Positions 38,101-48,833 are shown, counted from the stretch's first letter. The stretch is DNA of 64,000 nucleotides from Anaspis maculata (GCA_949128115.1 OX421962.1:60243787-60307786), one strand, 5' to 3'. Numbers and translations are program-made. Notes: generated from the letters alone by a model not told the origin.

Positions 38101-41100
38101 ATGCTCTATAATGCATGGAAAACGTTCTTGCAATGTTCAGTTTCATATATTTTGATTGTGACAACCAGTGACAACTGACAGCACTGACATTGCGTAAATG
38201 CGCTCTGAATGACAGCCACTGCCCTGGTCTGGGAGAGGGGGAAGGACCACGGTACCACAGCGATAATATTTACGTCAAGGAGGACGCCTGTATTGCCGGG
38301 GTGGTAAGCGTAGAGACGTGCTGATTGGCTGCCTATGCGCATTTCAAGAGTTTTGATTGGTTCTTGTTCAATGTATTATATAGTCACGTTCATAAACAAC
38401 TAGCCTTACTTACTCCCCTAGGATGGATCCTCATATTTATGTTATCGCTTAGCGATGGCATAGAACAAACTCAACACTCTTTTCTTTTTCTTCTCTTCGT
38501 CTTTTTTTCCATAATTATCTCTTTTCAAAAAGCTACAAATGCATGAATCTATCTTGTAAGAACAGTTTATAGCCTGGGGGCTCGATACCAAGTTGCAGGC
38601 GCAAAGTTTGGGACGGCGGGCGTAACTCGCCAAATACAGCGGTCTGATTGGTTGGTATCCGCCGCTGCTATGGTAACCGCATTTACGGCGGTCTCAGCCC
38701 CAACTTGGTATCGAGCCGCGAGAACTTCGGGAGGTGAACTCCACTACCGTCCGTTTAATTTTACTTTCACGTGATGCCTTCATTTAGTTTGCTGTCAAGT
38801 ATTGTAACCAGATACTCATGAGTTATCACTGCTGCTTGATAAATTCAACCTCCCTTGTTCATAATTATTGTTACTCCATCAGCGCTGTTGTTGCCATTTG
38901 TATTTCCACCTTCGCGGTTCGCAAACTACACGAAACGCATTGAATTGGCAACAGATGCGTCAGGAGTTCTGCTGGTAGTTGTTCAAGGGGACATCTAAAA
39001 CAATCCCATGGTTTGGTATGAGAAATCCTGTTGACCTTCAAGTTGGGCTCCCTTAAAAAAACATGATTTTTTTTCAATTCCAATTTTGCTTTCAAGGTGC
39101 GCGAGTAGTGGAACGTCTGATGTAAGTTATCAGAACTATCGCCAACTTCAGTCATTGTGAAAATGTTGAAATTATTTACCCAACAATTTAATAACAACTT
39201 TGTTTAAATAATGTAATGATTTCACTACGCAAACCTTTTTACGTTATTCTGCTATCAGAAATTAGAGAAAAACGTTTTTGTAAATAAGTTCACACTATAC
39301 ACATATTTTAAATGCTCGCAGCGATTCGCCCAACCCTGTAATTTCAGGAACAAGGTATGCATAAACAGTAATCAAGATAAAATAATTATGACTAACAAAA
39401 TAATCGCATTTCTAATTTTCATCATAAAGAAGCTAGGTGAATGAAGTCAGCCAGCCTTATTTACTGTTGTACGTACCGGGTGATCATTCGACAACTATCC
39501 ACCGGTGGCAGCTGTTAGCTTAGAAAGCTCATAGCTTAGAATGGACGTATGTTAGAAAAATAGGCTTGTTGCGTATGTTAGAAAGTGTCCCGATGACACC
39601 CGAGAGCGGGGCTTTTGGGATGTAAATACTAATCGGCCTGAAAATATTCCCATATCTAGTTACTTTTCGTTGTTGATGACTTTCAAATTTTCTGACATAC
39701 GCTCTTTCTAAGCTACGCTATTATCGGAAGGAGCATAAGTTAGAAAAATGCGGTGGTGGCCGGTACACTGGAAATTACCTATTTCGTGTGCGTGTATATG
39801 TTGTGCTGTGTACTTTTTATTTCTCAATTAATATTAGAGTTGCTATTTGAGCAAAAATATCTCCCTTTTTTCCAAAAATGTTCGCAATGTTCACGCATAT
39901 AAATTGATGAAGTACTAAAGAACTTTTTTTTTGCCCCCACCCAATGATTATTTTACATTTCTCAATTTTTTAACACTAAGAAACACAATCGGAACACATG
40001 AAAAAAGTATAATAACGAGTATAATAATGAATAAAATACAAAAAAGTACAAAATAATTAAAATCTAAATAAGTAAGTAGCAGGTAGGTAGAATGAAGAAC
40101 AGTTGCAAAAAACTAATGGGCGACTTTCTTTGCCTTAATTTCGGAAAAGTTACTGCGGAAAAGAAGAGTATTTTTGCTCAAATAGCTCCTCTAATAATAA
40201 TTAAGAAATAGTACACAGCACAAAATACATGCACTCGAAATAATTTCTAACGTACCGGCCACCACCGCATTTTTCTAACATACGCTCCTTCTAACCTATG
40301 CTCCTTCCGGTAGTAGCGTAGCTTAGAAAGAGCGTATGTTACAAAATTTGAAAATCATCAGCAGCGAAAAGTAACTAGACATGGGAATATTTTCAGGCCG
40401 ACTAGTACATTCCGAAAGCCCCGCCCTCGGGTGTCATCGGGACACTTTCTAACATACGCAACAAACCCATTTTTCTAACATATATGCTCATTCTAAGCTA
40501 CGCACTTTCTAAGCTAACAACTGTAGCCCATCCACCCGTAATAACTCCCGATCCCAAGTGAAAATTTCTTCGAGCAAAAACAGCTCGATGTTTATACAGG
40601 GTGTCCCAGAAATAAGTACACAAAAAGATATACATATTCCTGACCATAAAAATAGGTCGATTCAACCAAGCTTACCCTATTACGAAAATGCTTTCCAAGA
40701 GAGATACAGGCCTCCAAAGTTGACTTTTGGGATGTAGTTTTTATGGCATATATCTCCGAAACCATTCGTGAAAGAAGGACATAATTTTGTACAGTTACTC
40801 AAGTTTTCATGCTCCACAATATGACGTTACGTGCGTTTCAAAATTTCACCCCGGAGGGTGTCAAACGGATTGAGGGGGGAGTAAAATCCCCTCCAACTTT
40901 TTTGCGTATGAATTTTTTCAAAGCTGAACACAACACTATGAATTTTCAAATGATGTTACCGAGAAAAGGTGCTCCTGTTGAATTTCGATAAAATGCATGG
41001 TTTCTAAGAAAAATCGATTTAAAGGTGAGGTGAGGTGTGTTATCGCTTGACATCGACCATTTTCATTAGGTTTGCGAACCTAGAGGTCTATTCGTCATGA

Positions 41101-44100
41101 CAATTCACCGTACAAGCCTAAAAACGCCTAAAAGCTGGAGGTGTGTTATCAGCTATTCAGTATTACAGCGGTGAAACCCCTGCAGATAGGTGGATTGTTC
41201 CATGCAATGTAAATAAGCGGAGCCGTTCATCAGCACGCTAGTTACGTCTGCGCCACGCTGAGTTGACCCAGCCCAATTCAACTTCAGCGTAACGCAGACG
41301 GCGCGTTAAGGTCGCGTTCGGACCAGCGCAAGCAAAATTTGAGCTGATGGGATTGAGGTTGGCTCTTATTTGTCAGTGGCACGGTGCACGAGTCACGTGA
41401 TGTAGTCACTTGATAGTGGTAGGTAATGAGGGCCGCGCCTAGCGATGGAACGGAGCCGAACGTAAGCGCAGCGTTGACGGCGTTGATGAACGTTCGCAAA
41501 TCTTACAGCGTACGCCAGCGTAACGCGAGCGTGGGCGCAGTTGATAAATCAGCATTTAGGGGTTTTAAAGAGACACCTTCAAATAACATATTTTTGCAAA
41601 CACCGTAAAATTCGTGGCCGTAGTTTTGCCAAATTTTCGGGAAAATACTTTTTGGGTGCATGTTTATTTGCCAACTTAATTTCTGAAATGATCTGACAAC
41701 AGCGTTCATAAATAACCAACTGATCCTTTTCATTTTCCAATGGAATGGACTTGTGCCCAAGAATGCATTCAGGCCAGGATTCCGTTGGCTGAGGAATGTG
41801 GTTAAAAATGTTTTTTTTTACAGCTAGAAGATAAGAACATCGAGCTGGAGGGAACGCGGGCTCGCGTGAGGATGCTCGAGCAGCTGCAGAAGTCCTTGTC
41901 GAACGGCAGCTCGCCCGACGTCATCGCCGACCATCCCATGTCCCGCTCGGAGATAACGACCGCCAGCATGAAAGCCATGAGCCCGCTGCCCCTCAACCTG
42001 CAGATGGACCACTCCAGCAGCACGGAATCTGCCCACGATCAGGCGGAGAACAGCAGGCGGGCCTCCGAGGGCTCGACGCGCATCAACCCCAAACCGAGCC
42101 GCATCCCGCTGAAGAGCTTCACGGCCCCCAAGCCGCCCGGAGGTAAACATAGTCCCGCACCGGGTCAAGCACGTAGTCGTAGCGGCGAGTCGCCCGGTAG
42201 GCCGCACTCTGCACAGTCGTGGAGGAACATTAACAGGAGCGAGGGCAGCAGCTTGTCGGGCAGCAAGAGCAACTCGTCCCTACCCAAATCCCGCAACGGC
42301 TCCCTTGTCTCGGCCAAAGACTCGCTTTCCAGCAAGCTTAGAAATAGCGATTCGCTTTCGAAATTGTCATCGGCGGCGAATAACAATAACAGCTTCAACG
42401 GCAGCCAGAGGGGAACGCTGAGGAAAACCGGCGCGCCGGTCAAGTGGACGAGCGGTGGGACCGGCGGCGGCGCGACCAAAGATGCGACCGACAAGGTACG
42501 CCCAAAAAGCACTTCTTCATTCTGGAATTTCTTCAAACTACACAACGGTCAGACGTAGGAGTGCCGCCAATTATTATTTAGTTGCTCTGGCCGTCAAGAG
42601 ACGTGCAGTAAGTGACGCTTGTTTTTTTTTTATTTGCTTATTTGCTCTAGAGTGCAGCTTGATTGCTCTTGTGCGTAGACTGAAGTAGTGCACGTAAGTA
42701 GTGAGTAGACCTGAAACATCCCCGCAGCGGCATCCTCCTCTAGTCCTCCACCCAATTACCTGTTCCTGATCAAGCATCTCTGTCACTTGTACGCAAGGCT
42801 AAAAGAATGATCGTGGTTTGATTGATCAAAATGAATTATCTCGGCAAAATACCAAATAGAACCTTTTTAGACTTGCATTTTTTGAAATCCTCAACTGAAA
42901 CAACGCAGCTTTCAACTTATCTCGTGAAGAACCTTAGCCAAAGTTAAACTTCTGTTGCGGAGAACCCTGGTCATTCGATTATGAGGAAATTATTCCGCCA
43001 CGTTTTGCGCAACGAACTTTCATGGCGTTTTCGGGTCGCTTGCTCTAGTCCTAGGTCCGATTTCTGGCGATCTTAGACAACGCCACTGCTCGTCGACCTC
43101 ACTTCGACTCTAGATTTTGATTGATGGGGCTTCGCTGGGCTTTTAAGAGGAGGCCCGGCCTATCACATGACGTGAGCGTTGACAGATTTCAACTGTTCGG
43201 GGAAATGTATTTTTTTGTGGATTTCTAATGCTTTTGGAAGTCTGTTGAGTCTGATTTCGATAGAAAACCCTTCAAGCAATCCATTGCTGATAAGAATGTC
43301 ATTCTTAGAGAAATACCACTAAGAAAATCCTGACTCCAAGCCTCCCCCCACCAACGCAGTTTCTGAGATTTTTTTTTCGAGCGAATTCGATTCTCGATTT
43401 CCAAGCATACTAGGTTATTTCTGAAATGTCTCTCTTCAAATTGAGCAAAATCAGCTAAGCGGTTCCAAAGTTATGATGAAAAACGATTTCTCTATCCCAC
43501 CCTTGAAGTGCAGTATCTTGGTTTGTTTGACATTCGGAAATGTGTTTCCTGAGTGCACTCTACTTCTCTATCGACTGGTAAAGCTTCCGCCCTCAAACTC
43601 CGGACAGTCAGTATTTAGAGAAAATAGAATATCAGTTCCACACGCAGCAAAATTTCGGCCGGCCCATACGCTGTGTTTCATAATACATACCGGGTGATCA
43701 TTTGAAAACTATCCACCTGCAATAACTCCCGATTCCTATTCAATATTTCTTTGAGCAAAAACAGGTCGATTTTTATATCGAGGGGGACATCTAAAAAATA
43801 CATTGGCAAATTTCTATCTTCAGCCCCCTCGCCCCCGCCCATTCCAAAAATCAAATTTCAAATGACACTACCTACCTTGCGAAACATCAAATTGAAGAAA
43901 ATTGAATTCTCTTTTTGAAAAAGATATTTTAATTTTTTCAACTCTACCCCTTTCTCCCTAAAAATTCTCGGAGTGCCCCTCTCGATATTCTGGACCCCTC
44001 AATTCTCTTCAGTTTAGTCAGCATCATCCGAATAGCTTTAAAGAAGAGAATTTTCGGTGGAAAAAGTGCCACCCAAATTGACCCCATTGCTCTCCCCCAC

Positions 44101-47100
44101 CTCAACTTTGAAACTCAACAAAATACTACGCACTTTGTGATATATCAAATTAAAGGAAATTAAATTCTCTTCCTAAAAACATTTTTTTTAGAATAGAATT
44201 TTCAACCCCTCCCCCATTAACCTGGACATTTGGAGTATTTTAGTAGAAAAACGGGGGTTTTGAAAATTTCGAAAAAATTGTGTTCAGGGAGAGAATTCAA
44301 TTCCCTTTAATTTGATGAACCACAAAGTAGGTATTGTCATTTTAGATTTTTAAGGTGAGGAGGGGGGAGCAAAGGGGTGAATTTGGGTGGCACTTTTCCC
44401 ATAGAAAATTTTCTCTTCCGATGCTGTGCAGGATGACGTTGACTGCATTGAAGAGAATTGAGAGGTCAAGAATATTTTATGGACACTCACAGAATTTAGG
44501 GGGGAAGAGGAATGGGGTTAAAAATTTTAAGAATATTTTTTCAGAAAGAGAATTTAATTCTGTTGGATTTAATTTATCGCAAAATAGGTAGTGTCATTTG
44601 AAATTTCAAAGTTGGGGTAGGTAGGGGGGAGGGGGCTAAAGATATAAAATCGCTAATGTATGTTTTAGATGTCCCCCTCGATATAAAAATCTACCTGTTT
44701 TTGCTCGAAGACATTTTCACTAGGAATCGGGAGTTATTGCAGGTGGATAGTTTTCAAATGATCACCCGGTATTATAGGCACAAAAAAAAGGTGGAAGAAA
44801 AAGCCTTGGAAAGCGGGGAAGCTCATCCTGGATCGGAAGGAACTTTTGATATGTTTATAGCAAGGACCGTTTTTGTAGTCTGGTCGGTCTGATGTTTGGG
44901 ATTCGACTTTTGAAATAAATCAGTTATTCAGTTATTGTCACTTAGAACCACCCTGTTTTGTGTTTTTCAACGGATATAACAGATGTATCCCACACATGCC
45001 TACATGAATTCAATTCGGAGATGTGCTTGAATGATCTACATTGTATTTTATTATTGAAATTTTCTATGCACATTTGCAGGATACCATGGTCAGCTTTGTT
45101 CGAATGCGCATTATTGCGATTTGTATCGCAAATTCTCGTTAAACCCTATTAGGTACCTATTATTCCTTACCCTGATTGAAAAAAAGTGTTCATAAAAAAA
45201 TCTTCGGTTGCATTTTTCGTGGACCTTTTTTTAACTGCAATAATTATTATGCAACTGCTATGCTAACTGTAAACACCACCATTGCGATCCGTGTAGCTTC
45301 TATTGACAACTCAACTGTCCGCCTTTGTCCACAGAAAGTGCTTCGAATTAGAAACCCAGTGAACTGCAACGCGATGGATGTTGGAAATATCACCCGAGCT
45401 ATTTTTAAACCCATTCCATTACGTTTTTCAATTCACATTTTACCGCTCTTGTGTCGAATGCTCTCGGACCTCGGCGGTGATAAAAAATTGACAACATTAC
45501 CTTTTCCAAACAAATCAAACTGTGCTCTAGGAGAGCTTTCCTTCTCGCGTGCCGGCACGCTGCCCACCGCCGAAAATAATTAGCACACAAAGTGATGAGT
45601 TTTTTAAGCGCCACACCGATCGAAAACCAAATGATTTTCTTTATCTTTGATATCGTTGTTGGTTGCGTCAATGGCAGCGTACTGTTGCGGTCTGGTTACC
45701 CGGACCGTGTGTTTCTAATTTTCTAATTATTTACAAACAACTATTGCCATTACGTGACCCCCAACACACAATTGGAGTGAAATTACATTTTAGAAATCAC
45801 CCAGTAGTTGCATCCTCGATGATACCGGGCTGCACAATAATTATTTGTATTCTGTATATTGTATTTTATCTTTCTCGAGTATTCACACAAAAGGTAAATG
45901 ACCATTAATAATAATGGCTACCATTATTGTGTTGGATAATGGTGCACATTTTATCAATTCAGTTCGGATCGTTTATACCTTCATACTTATACCGAAACCG
46001 TGCATTTAACTTCTCCACACGGCATGATAGCGTAATTACCGTATCACTTTCATATTTCCTCATATCGTAATGGTATGTCTTGGAAATGCTGCTGCAAATT
46101 ATAATATTTTTGAAACACGATTCTCGATTCACCATCAACACTTGCCAACTTCAGGTAATTTTTCGACGGAGCTCAAGTTCAAAATCCTATTAATTGGCAT
46201 AGGTACCTACTTACTTGAGGGGTATTACGACATTTGAAAGTCGATTCCAAAGCTCACATTTGGGCGGGAACGCTGAGCACTCGATAATAAATTACACGTG
46301 AGAGTTGTTTCTTTAAGAGTGGTGTTTCGCACAGAAAAGTGCATGTGTCTTCAAATGAAAATATATATTATTCCCACATCCAAGCTGCTCACAAAAAAAT
46401 ATAGGTAATATGGAAATGTCGAAAATGGTCGCATTTTCAAAGTCGAGATGGATATTTTTCGATTTCCTCCATCAATTTGGATTTTGTCGTGAACATAAGA
46501 GATTATAAAGTTACAAAAAGTCGATTTTGCTATGCTGATGGTCCGGGTTCGATTCCCAGCTCGGGTCGGGAAAATATGAGTTCATTGATTTAGTTGGAAT
46601 ACTTGCTAAATGCAAGGGCGTGTCCTGTGTCCCGTTAGCACGTAAAATTTGAACGATGGTGCCGACTGCCGACCTAATGGATGCTGGTGGTCGTTGGAGA
46701 TCCTTACTCTCGACACTCCGCGACTTTTTGCAACGTAGGGCCTACCTATTACCTGTACCAATAGTAATAATTCAGTTTTTGAGTAGGAAAAGCAGTTTTC
46801 TTTCATCAAAAAAGTCTTGAAAAATACCCATAAAAATACCAGGCAATTTCTACGACACTTCAAACTAAATTGCTCACGCTCGCATCTTTCGAGGAACAGC
46901 AACATGCAAATTATCCATCATTTTCGTCAAACGTTTGAGATCCCGACTATCCACTAAATCGCATTAGAATAATGAAATTTAGCTTTCATGCAGGTACGTA
47001 ACGATAACTTCCTGTATGTTTATTGCTTGTGGCAAGGACCTTTTGTACCGCAAGGTTTCCTGGTTGTAATTAATTTAAACTAACAAATTGTCGACAGCTC

Positions 47101-48761
47101 GCTTGTTGTGTGCAACTTAATTTAGTTTCGCTATATTAACAAACGTGACTGATTTCGCTTTGTATGAACTGTATGCAATGGGATACAAATTGCATCCAAA
47201 GAGCTTAGCATTTTTTCTTGTTTTCTTTCGCTGGAAATGCATTCTTGTGGCTGCAGTTCTAAGACGATAGGCAGAAACACGACGGGTAACGTAAATCATT
47301 TTCATTTGAAGTAAATATCGAGTTTCAAGATCTCATTAAGTAAGGACTCATTTCATTAATTATCAAAATTTCATCAGTAATCAACCACCATTCAAGCAAG
47401 CATACTTCCAGAATTTTTTCGAGTATTGCTACAAATCAAAGCCCAGTAGTGACATCTGCACTCTTCTAAACCACCCAAAAGATTCTGCTTGTTGTGCTTT
47501 TCAAAAAACACGCGATCTTTATGCCACATCTGTTTGTCTCAGTAGGCATAATTATCTGATATGAACAAATCAAGAAAACAGTCCATATTCTTGCAGTGGC
47601 GCCTGTGGCGGCGCCATGTATCATGTGTTGGGTCATGTGCATAAAATCGGAGTATGTTCTTATTCTCCGGTTCTGGAGGGGTTATAATCAGGGAAAATTT
47701 GCTTAGCAACTCCTGCAAAATTGGAGCATAAGCAGATATTCACTCCGTTTTTATACATAGATATGACGGTATGACCCATTGAATATTGAATAAAATAATT
47801 TTCTTTCAGTCAGCACCACATGAAGATATTAATCAAATTGAACCTCGTCAAGAAAGATTAGAGTTTCGTTTTGACTCCTTTGATCTTCACATCTAGAAAA
47901 CGGGTCGTTAAAATGAAGCTTGTTGAGTTCCTTCTTGCTCTTTATTTATCTCCCCTTTTTTCAGATCGGAAGATAACCTCAGCGAGGTCGAAACACTCTA
48001 ATATTTCTTGACGACGTTCAGTTTGATGAATAAATGGTGGTCTTGACTGAAAGAAAATCATTTAATTAGAGTAAACAAATAAGAAACTTCACCGTCAGTT
48101 CGTTGTCAGTTCCACAAAAGAGATGATCAGCGATCAAGGCGGATTGCAGATTAACTGAACTTTTTTCTGCTAAATGCCAGGGAATTACCCACAAAAGATG
48201 CCTGAAATCTGTACTAGACCTATCATATTTTCATTATTGAGGGATAAACCAGCATTTCCGTTGATCAGTCAGCTACAAATTGACAAACAAAAATCGCGAA
48301 TTAACTAATCTCCTATTATCTGTTTTGTGGAACCCACGGTCAGTCATTAACTCAACGTCATTGAACAAAACAGTTACGGCTTGGCATAAAGATCGTGAAC
48401 GCCGTCACATTTGCACAGTGATAAAATGTAAAACTCGAATCTGAATTTCCAGATAAGCTTAAATTCAGCAAAAGAAAAATCTCGATATCCATGGATTCTC
48501 TCTTCATATAACAGCGAATTTATGGATTCCCTGGATAGGTCCCTTCAGCAACCGACCACGATCGAGACTTCCAGCAGCCACCAGAATTTCCAAACGGCCA
48601 ACACGTTTTTGTGGGGCACCGTCGGGGGCAGTAGCCAAAGTGAATTTTACGACAGCATTGATTCTAATCTTACTTCTAGTTTATATCAGCATAATGGAGA
48701 GGAACTAGCCGAATGTGATTCGTTGGAAAAGCAACTGTCAGATTTTTCAGATAAAAAATGA
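28701..48761 (+). CDS. Coiled-coil, serine-rich protein with SxIP motifs (gene model, join of five exons)
   Basis: Join 28701-29145, 29677-30344, 36436-36534, 41824-42495 and 48453-48761. Every junction has GT...AG borders and matching phase (1, 0, 0, 0), giving 730 residues plus stop. Residues 1-60 are a conserved-looking start (LQLQQPPGPFHYLISEQ, VGALLEFRDLVIETFP). Residues 155-290 and 372-425 are charged heptad coiled coil. Residues 430-628 are Ser/Pro/Asn-rich and basic. SxIP motifs occur at residues 78-81 (SNIP) and 496-499 (SRIP, followed by LKS with a nearby basic context). SxIP motifs are known ligands of EB1-family microtubule plus-end proteins, so a cytoskeletal scaffold role is inferred. 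I do not recognise the family with certainty. The 5' end is open: the first exon begins at a splice acceptor, although Met at 28725 could start translation. Exons are GC-rich against AT-rich introns. Confidence 0.85.
29146..29676 (+). other. Intron, 531 bp
   Basis: Begins GTCAGT and ends GTTACAG. The reading frame stays open a further 105 bases past the donor, but composition turns AT-rich. No repeat or RNA was recognised. Confidence 0.75.
29677..30344 (+). CDS. Coiled-coil protein exon b (residues 149-371)
   Basis: Phase-1 entry completes a Gly codon, and donor CAG|GTTAGT ends in phase 0. It encodes the main coiled coil (DELWNLLDIIHRKGTRLKDE, RQERDLLLDRLAEMEAEV, LQEDLENLLGTKHDLEEQLK). A Ser-rich basic linker follows (SQRTPRKTRKS, a likely phosphorylation-rich region), then another helical stretch ending HLLTSTVQNQ. 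Confidence 0.9.
32110..32496. repeat. Nested inverted repeat
   Basis: The outer arms AATTATAGATCTAAATTTCA and CAGCCGTTCTGTCAG face CTGACGAAACGGCTG and AAATTTAAGGCCATAATT. The inner pair CGAATGAATTTCTCCTCAA (32190) faces TTGAGGAGAAATTCATTCG (32271). This has the shape of a foldback MITE with a second dyad inside. Confidence 0.75.
33677..34583. mobile_element. 0.91-kb TA-flanked foldback transposon
   Basis: The left end CAGGCTGTCCGTTTTTCGAG and the right end CTCGAAAAACGGACACCCTG are inverse, and both sides carry TA. The arms pair to a centre at about 34130-34160 (A-run). For example, GATGTGTCACATGTC near 34049 faces ACATGTGGCTCATCG near 34185. No coding capacity. Same terminal class as the 2160 element. 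Confidence 0.85.
36436..36534 (+). CDS. Coiled-coil protein exon c (residues 372-404)
   Basis: A 99-bp exon, phase 0 at both ends, so skipping would keep the frame. Acceptor TTTTTCAG, donor CAG|GTATGC. It encodes a single charged heptad helix (ILHEQLDTAAKLEIG, LDKAREENDELRFQ) that continues directly into the next exon's LEDKNIELEGTRARV. Confidence 0.9.
36682..36811. repeat. Palindrome, about 130 bp
   Basis: GATAATTTTTTAGTAATATTA, GTTATAATCCC and GAAAATACAACGAGCCC face GGGCGAGTTGTATTTTC, GGGATTATAAC and TAATATTATTAAAAAATTATC-like sequence. The arms are near perfect around a GGGC-rich centre. MITE-like. Confidence 0.8.
38578..38719. mobile_element. MITE with GGCTCGATACCAAGTTG ends
   Basis: GGCTCGATACCAAGTTG on the left faces CAACTTGGTATCGAGCC on the right, about 140 bp in total. 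The interior is GC-rich with a partial stem (GCGGTCTGATTGG, GGTATCCGCCGC). No coding capacity and no second copy in this window. Confidence 0.8.
39474..40594. mobile_element. Fragment of a CCGGGTGATCAT element, interrupted
   Basis: The left end TA|CCGGGTGATCATTCGACAAC matches the terminus of the intact element at 43690. After the insertion at 39504-40529, the subterminal sequence resumes (TAATAACTCCCGATCC, TTCGAGCAAAAACAG) as in that element. It then stops at TA|CAGGGTGTCC (40597), where another element appears to begin. Confidence 0.75.
39504..40529. mobile_element. 1.03-kb Foldback-like element with repeat-built arms
   Basis: It is flanked by the direct repeat ATCCACC (39497-39503 and 40530-40536), consistent with a 7-9 bp target-site duplication. 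The arms are inverse over about 320 bp: GCTGTTAGCTTAGAAAG faces CTTTCTAAGCTAACAACTG. They contain several variants of a short unit (TTAGCTTAGAAAG, TATGTTAGAAAAA, GTATGTTAGAAAG). The centre is AT-rich with no ORF. Long repetitive inverted arms and a target duplication of this size recall the Foldback or MULE type, but no transposase is present to confirm it. Confidence 0.8.
40597..40650 (+). mobile_element. Left end of a CAGGGTGTCC element
   Basis: TA|CAGGGTGTCCCAGAAATAAG follows the truncated element directly. I could not place an inverse right end before the next exon, so its extent is unknown. Confidence 0.5.
41824..42495 (+). CDS. Coiled-coil protein exon d (residues 405-628)
   Basis: Acceptor TTTACAG, and donor GACAAG|GTACGC after 42495 in phase 0. 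The start finishes the coil (LEDKNIELEGTRARVRMLEQ). A long low-complexity Ser/Asn/Pro and basic tail follows, with the SxIP motif PSRIPLKSF at 42094-42120 (SRIP 42097-42108). Many SR/SP pairs suggest regulation by phosphorylation. GC content is very high compared with the flanking introns. Confidence 0.9.
41824..42558 (+). CDS. Alternative read-through form of exon d
   Basis: If the donor at 42496 is not used, the frame stays open for 20 more codons and stops at 42556-42558, ending SSFWNFFKLHNGQT. The extra tail is aromatic and basic and looks protein-like. This could be a second C-terminus made by intron retention with internal polyadenylation. No clear AATAAA was found right behind it, so it is only possible. 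Confidence 0.35.
   Translation, partial: LEDKNIELEGTRARVRMLEQLQKSLSNGSSPDVIADHPMSRSEITTASMKAMSPLPLNLQMDHSSSTESAHDQAENSRRASEGSTRINPKPSRIPLKSFTAPKPPGGKHSPAPGQARSRSGESPGRPHSAQSWRNINRSEGSSLSGSKSNSSLPKSRNGSLVSAKDSLSSKLRNSDSLSKLSSAANNNNSFNGSQRGTLRKTGAPVKWTSGGTGGGATKDATDKVRPKSTSSFWNFFKLHNGQT
43690..44769. mobile_element. 1.08-kb TA-flanked foldback transposon, CCGGGTGATCAT ends
   Basis: The left end CCGGGTGATCATTTGAAAAC and the right end GTTTTCAAATGATCACCCGG are perfect inverses with TA on each side. The arms pair over their whole length to a centre near 44210. Each arm contains two direct, diverged units about 260 bp apart, marked by ATCAAATTGAAGAAAATTGA (43887) and ATCAAATTAAAGGAAATTAA (44146). 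No transposase frame. Confidence 0.9.
46530..46572 (+). repeat. tRNA B-box-like fragment, possible SINE relic
   Basis: GTCCGGGTTCGATTCCCAGC contains a canonical B box. No A box at the right distance and no second copy were found in the window, so it is only a possible SINE remnant. Confidence 0.35.
48453..48761 (+). CDS. Coiled-coil protein terminal exon e (residues 629-730)
   Basis: The frame is open from acceptor ATTTCCAG (48452) in phase 0, exactly as exon d requires, to TGA at 48759-48761. It begins ISLNSAKEKSRYPWI and continues with an acidic, Ser/Gln-rich tail (MDSLDRSLQQPTT, SLEKQLSDFSDKK). A later acceptor (CAG at 48514) would be out of phase with exon d and is not preferred. Confidence 0.8.
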   Translation: MSLNSAKEKSRYPWILSSYNSEFMDSLDRSLQQPTTIETSSSHQNFQTANTFLWGTVGGSSQSEFYDSIDSNLTSSLYQHNGEELAECDSLEKQLSDFSDKK

Positions 48762-48833
48762 AAATTCTCTCTTCAAAACCACTCGCATTAGAAACGATCT
48801 GACAGTTTGAAAGACCATCGTTTTAATTTGTGT

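Larger units (their letters stand above)
36535..41823 (+). other. Intron, 5.3 kb, with nested mobile DNA
   Basis: GTATGC donor and TTTTTTTACAG acceptor. It holds a palindrome at 36682-36811, a MITE at 38578-38719, a TA-flanked element fragment carrying a Foldback-like insertion (39474-40594), and a CAGGGTGTCC end at 40597. A GC-rich block with short dyads lies at about 41218-41550 (for example ACGCTGAGTTGA facing TCAACTTCAGCGT). No exon recognised. Confidence 0.7.
42496..48452 (+). other. Intron, 6.0 kb, with a foldback element
   Basis: GTACGC donor and ATTTCCAG acceptor (48445-48452). It holds the foldback at 43690-44769 and a tRNA B-box-like fragment near 46546-46560. The rest is AT-rich and non-coding as far as I can see. 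Confidence 0.7.

Noticed and set aside
45176..45583. 135-codon + strand frame in an intron
   Set aside because: Not supported by splice sites in phase with the gene, and the translation looks random.
48514..48761. Alternative acceptor (AACAG) for the terminal coiled-coil exon
   Set aside because: It would enter in the wrong phase after exon d and hit a stop within eight codons; the acceptor at 48452 keeps the frame.
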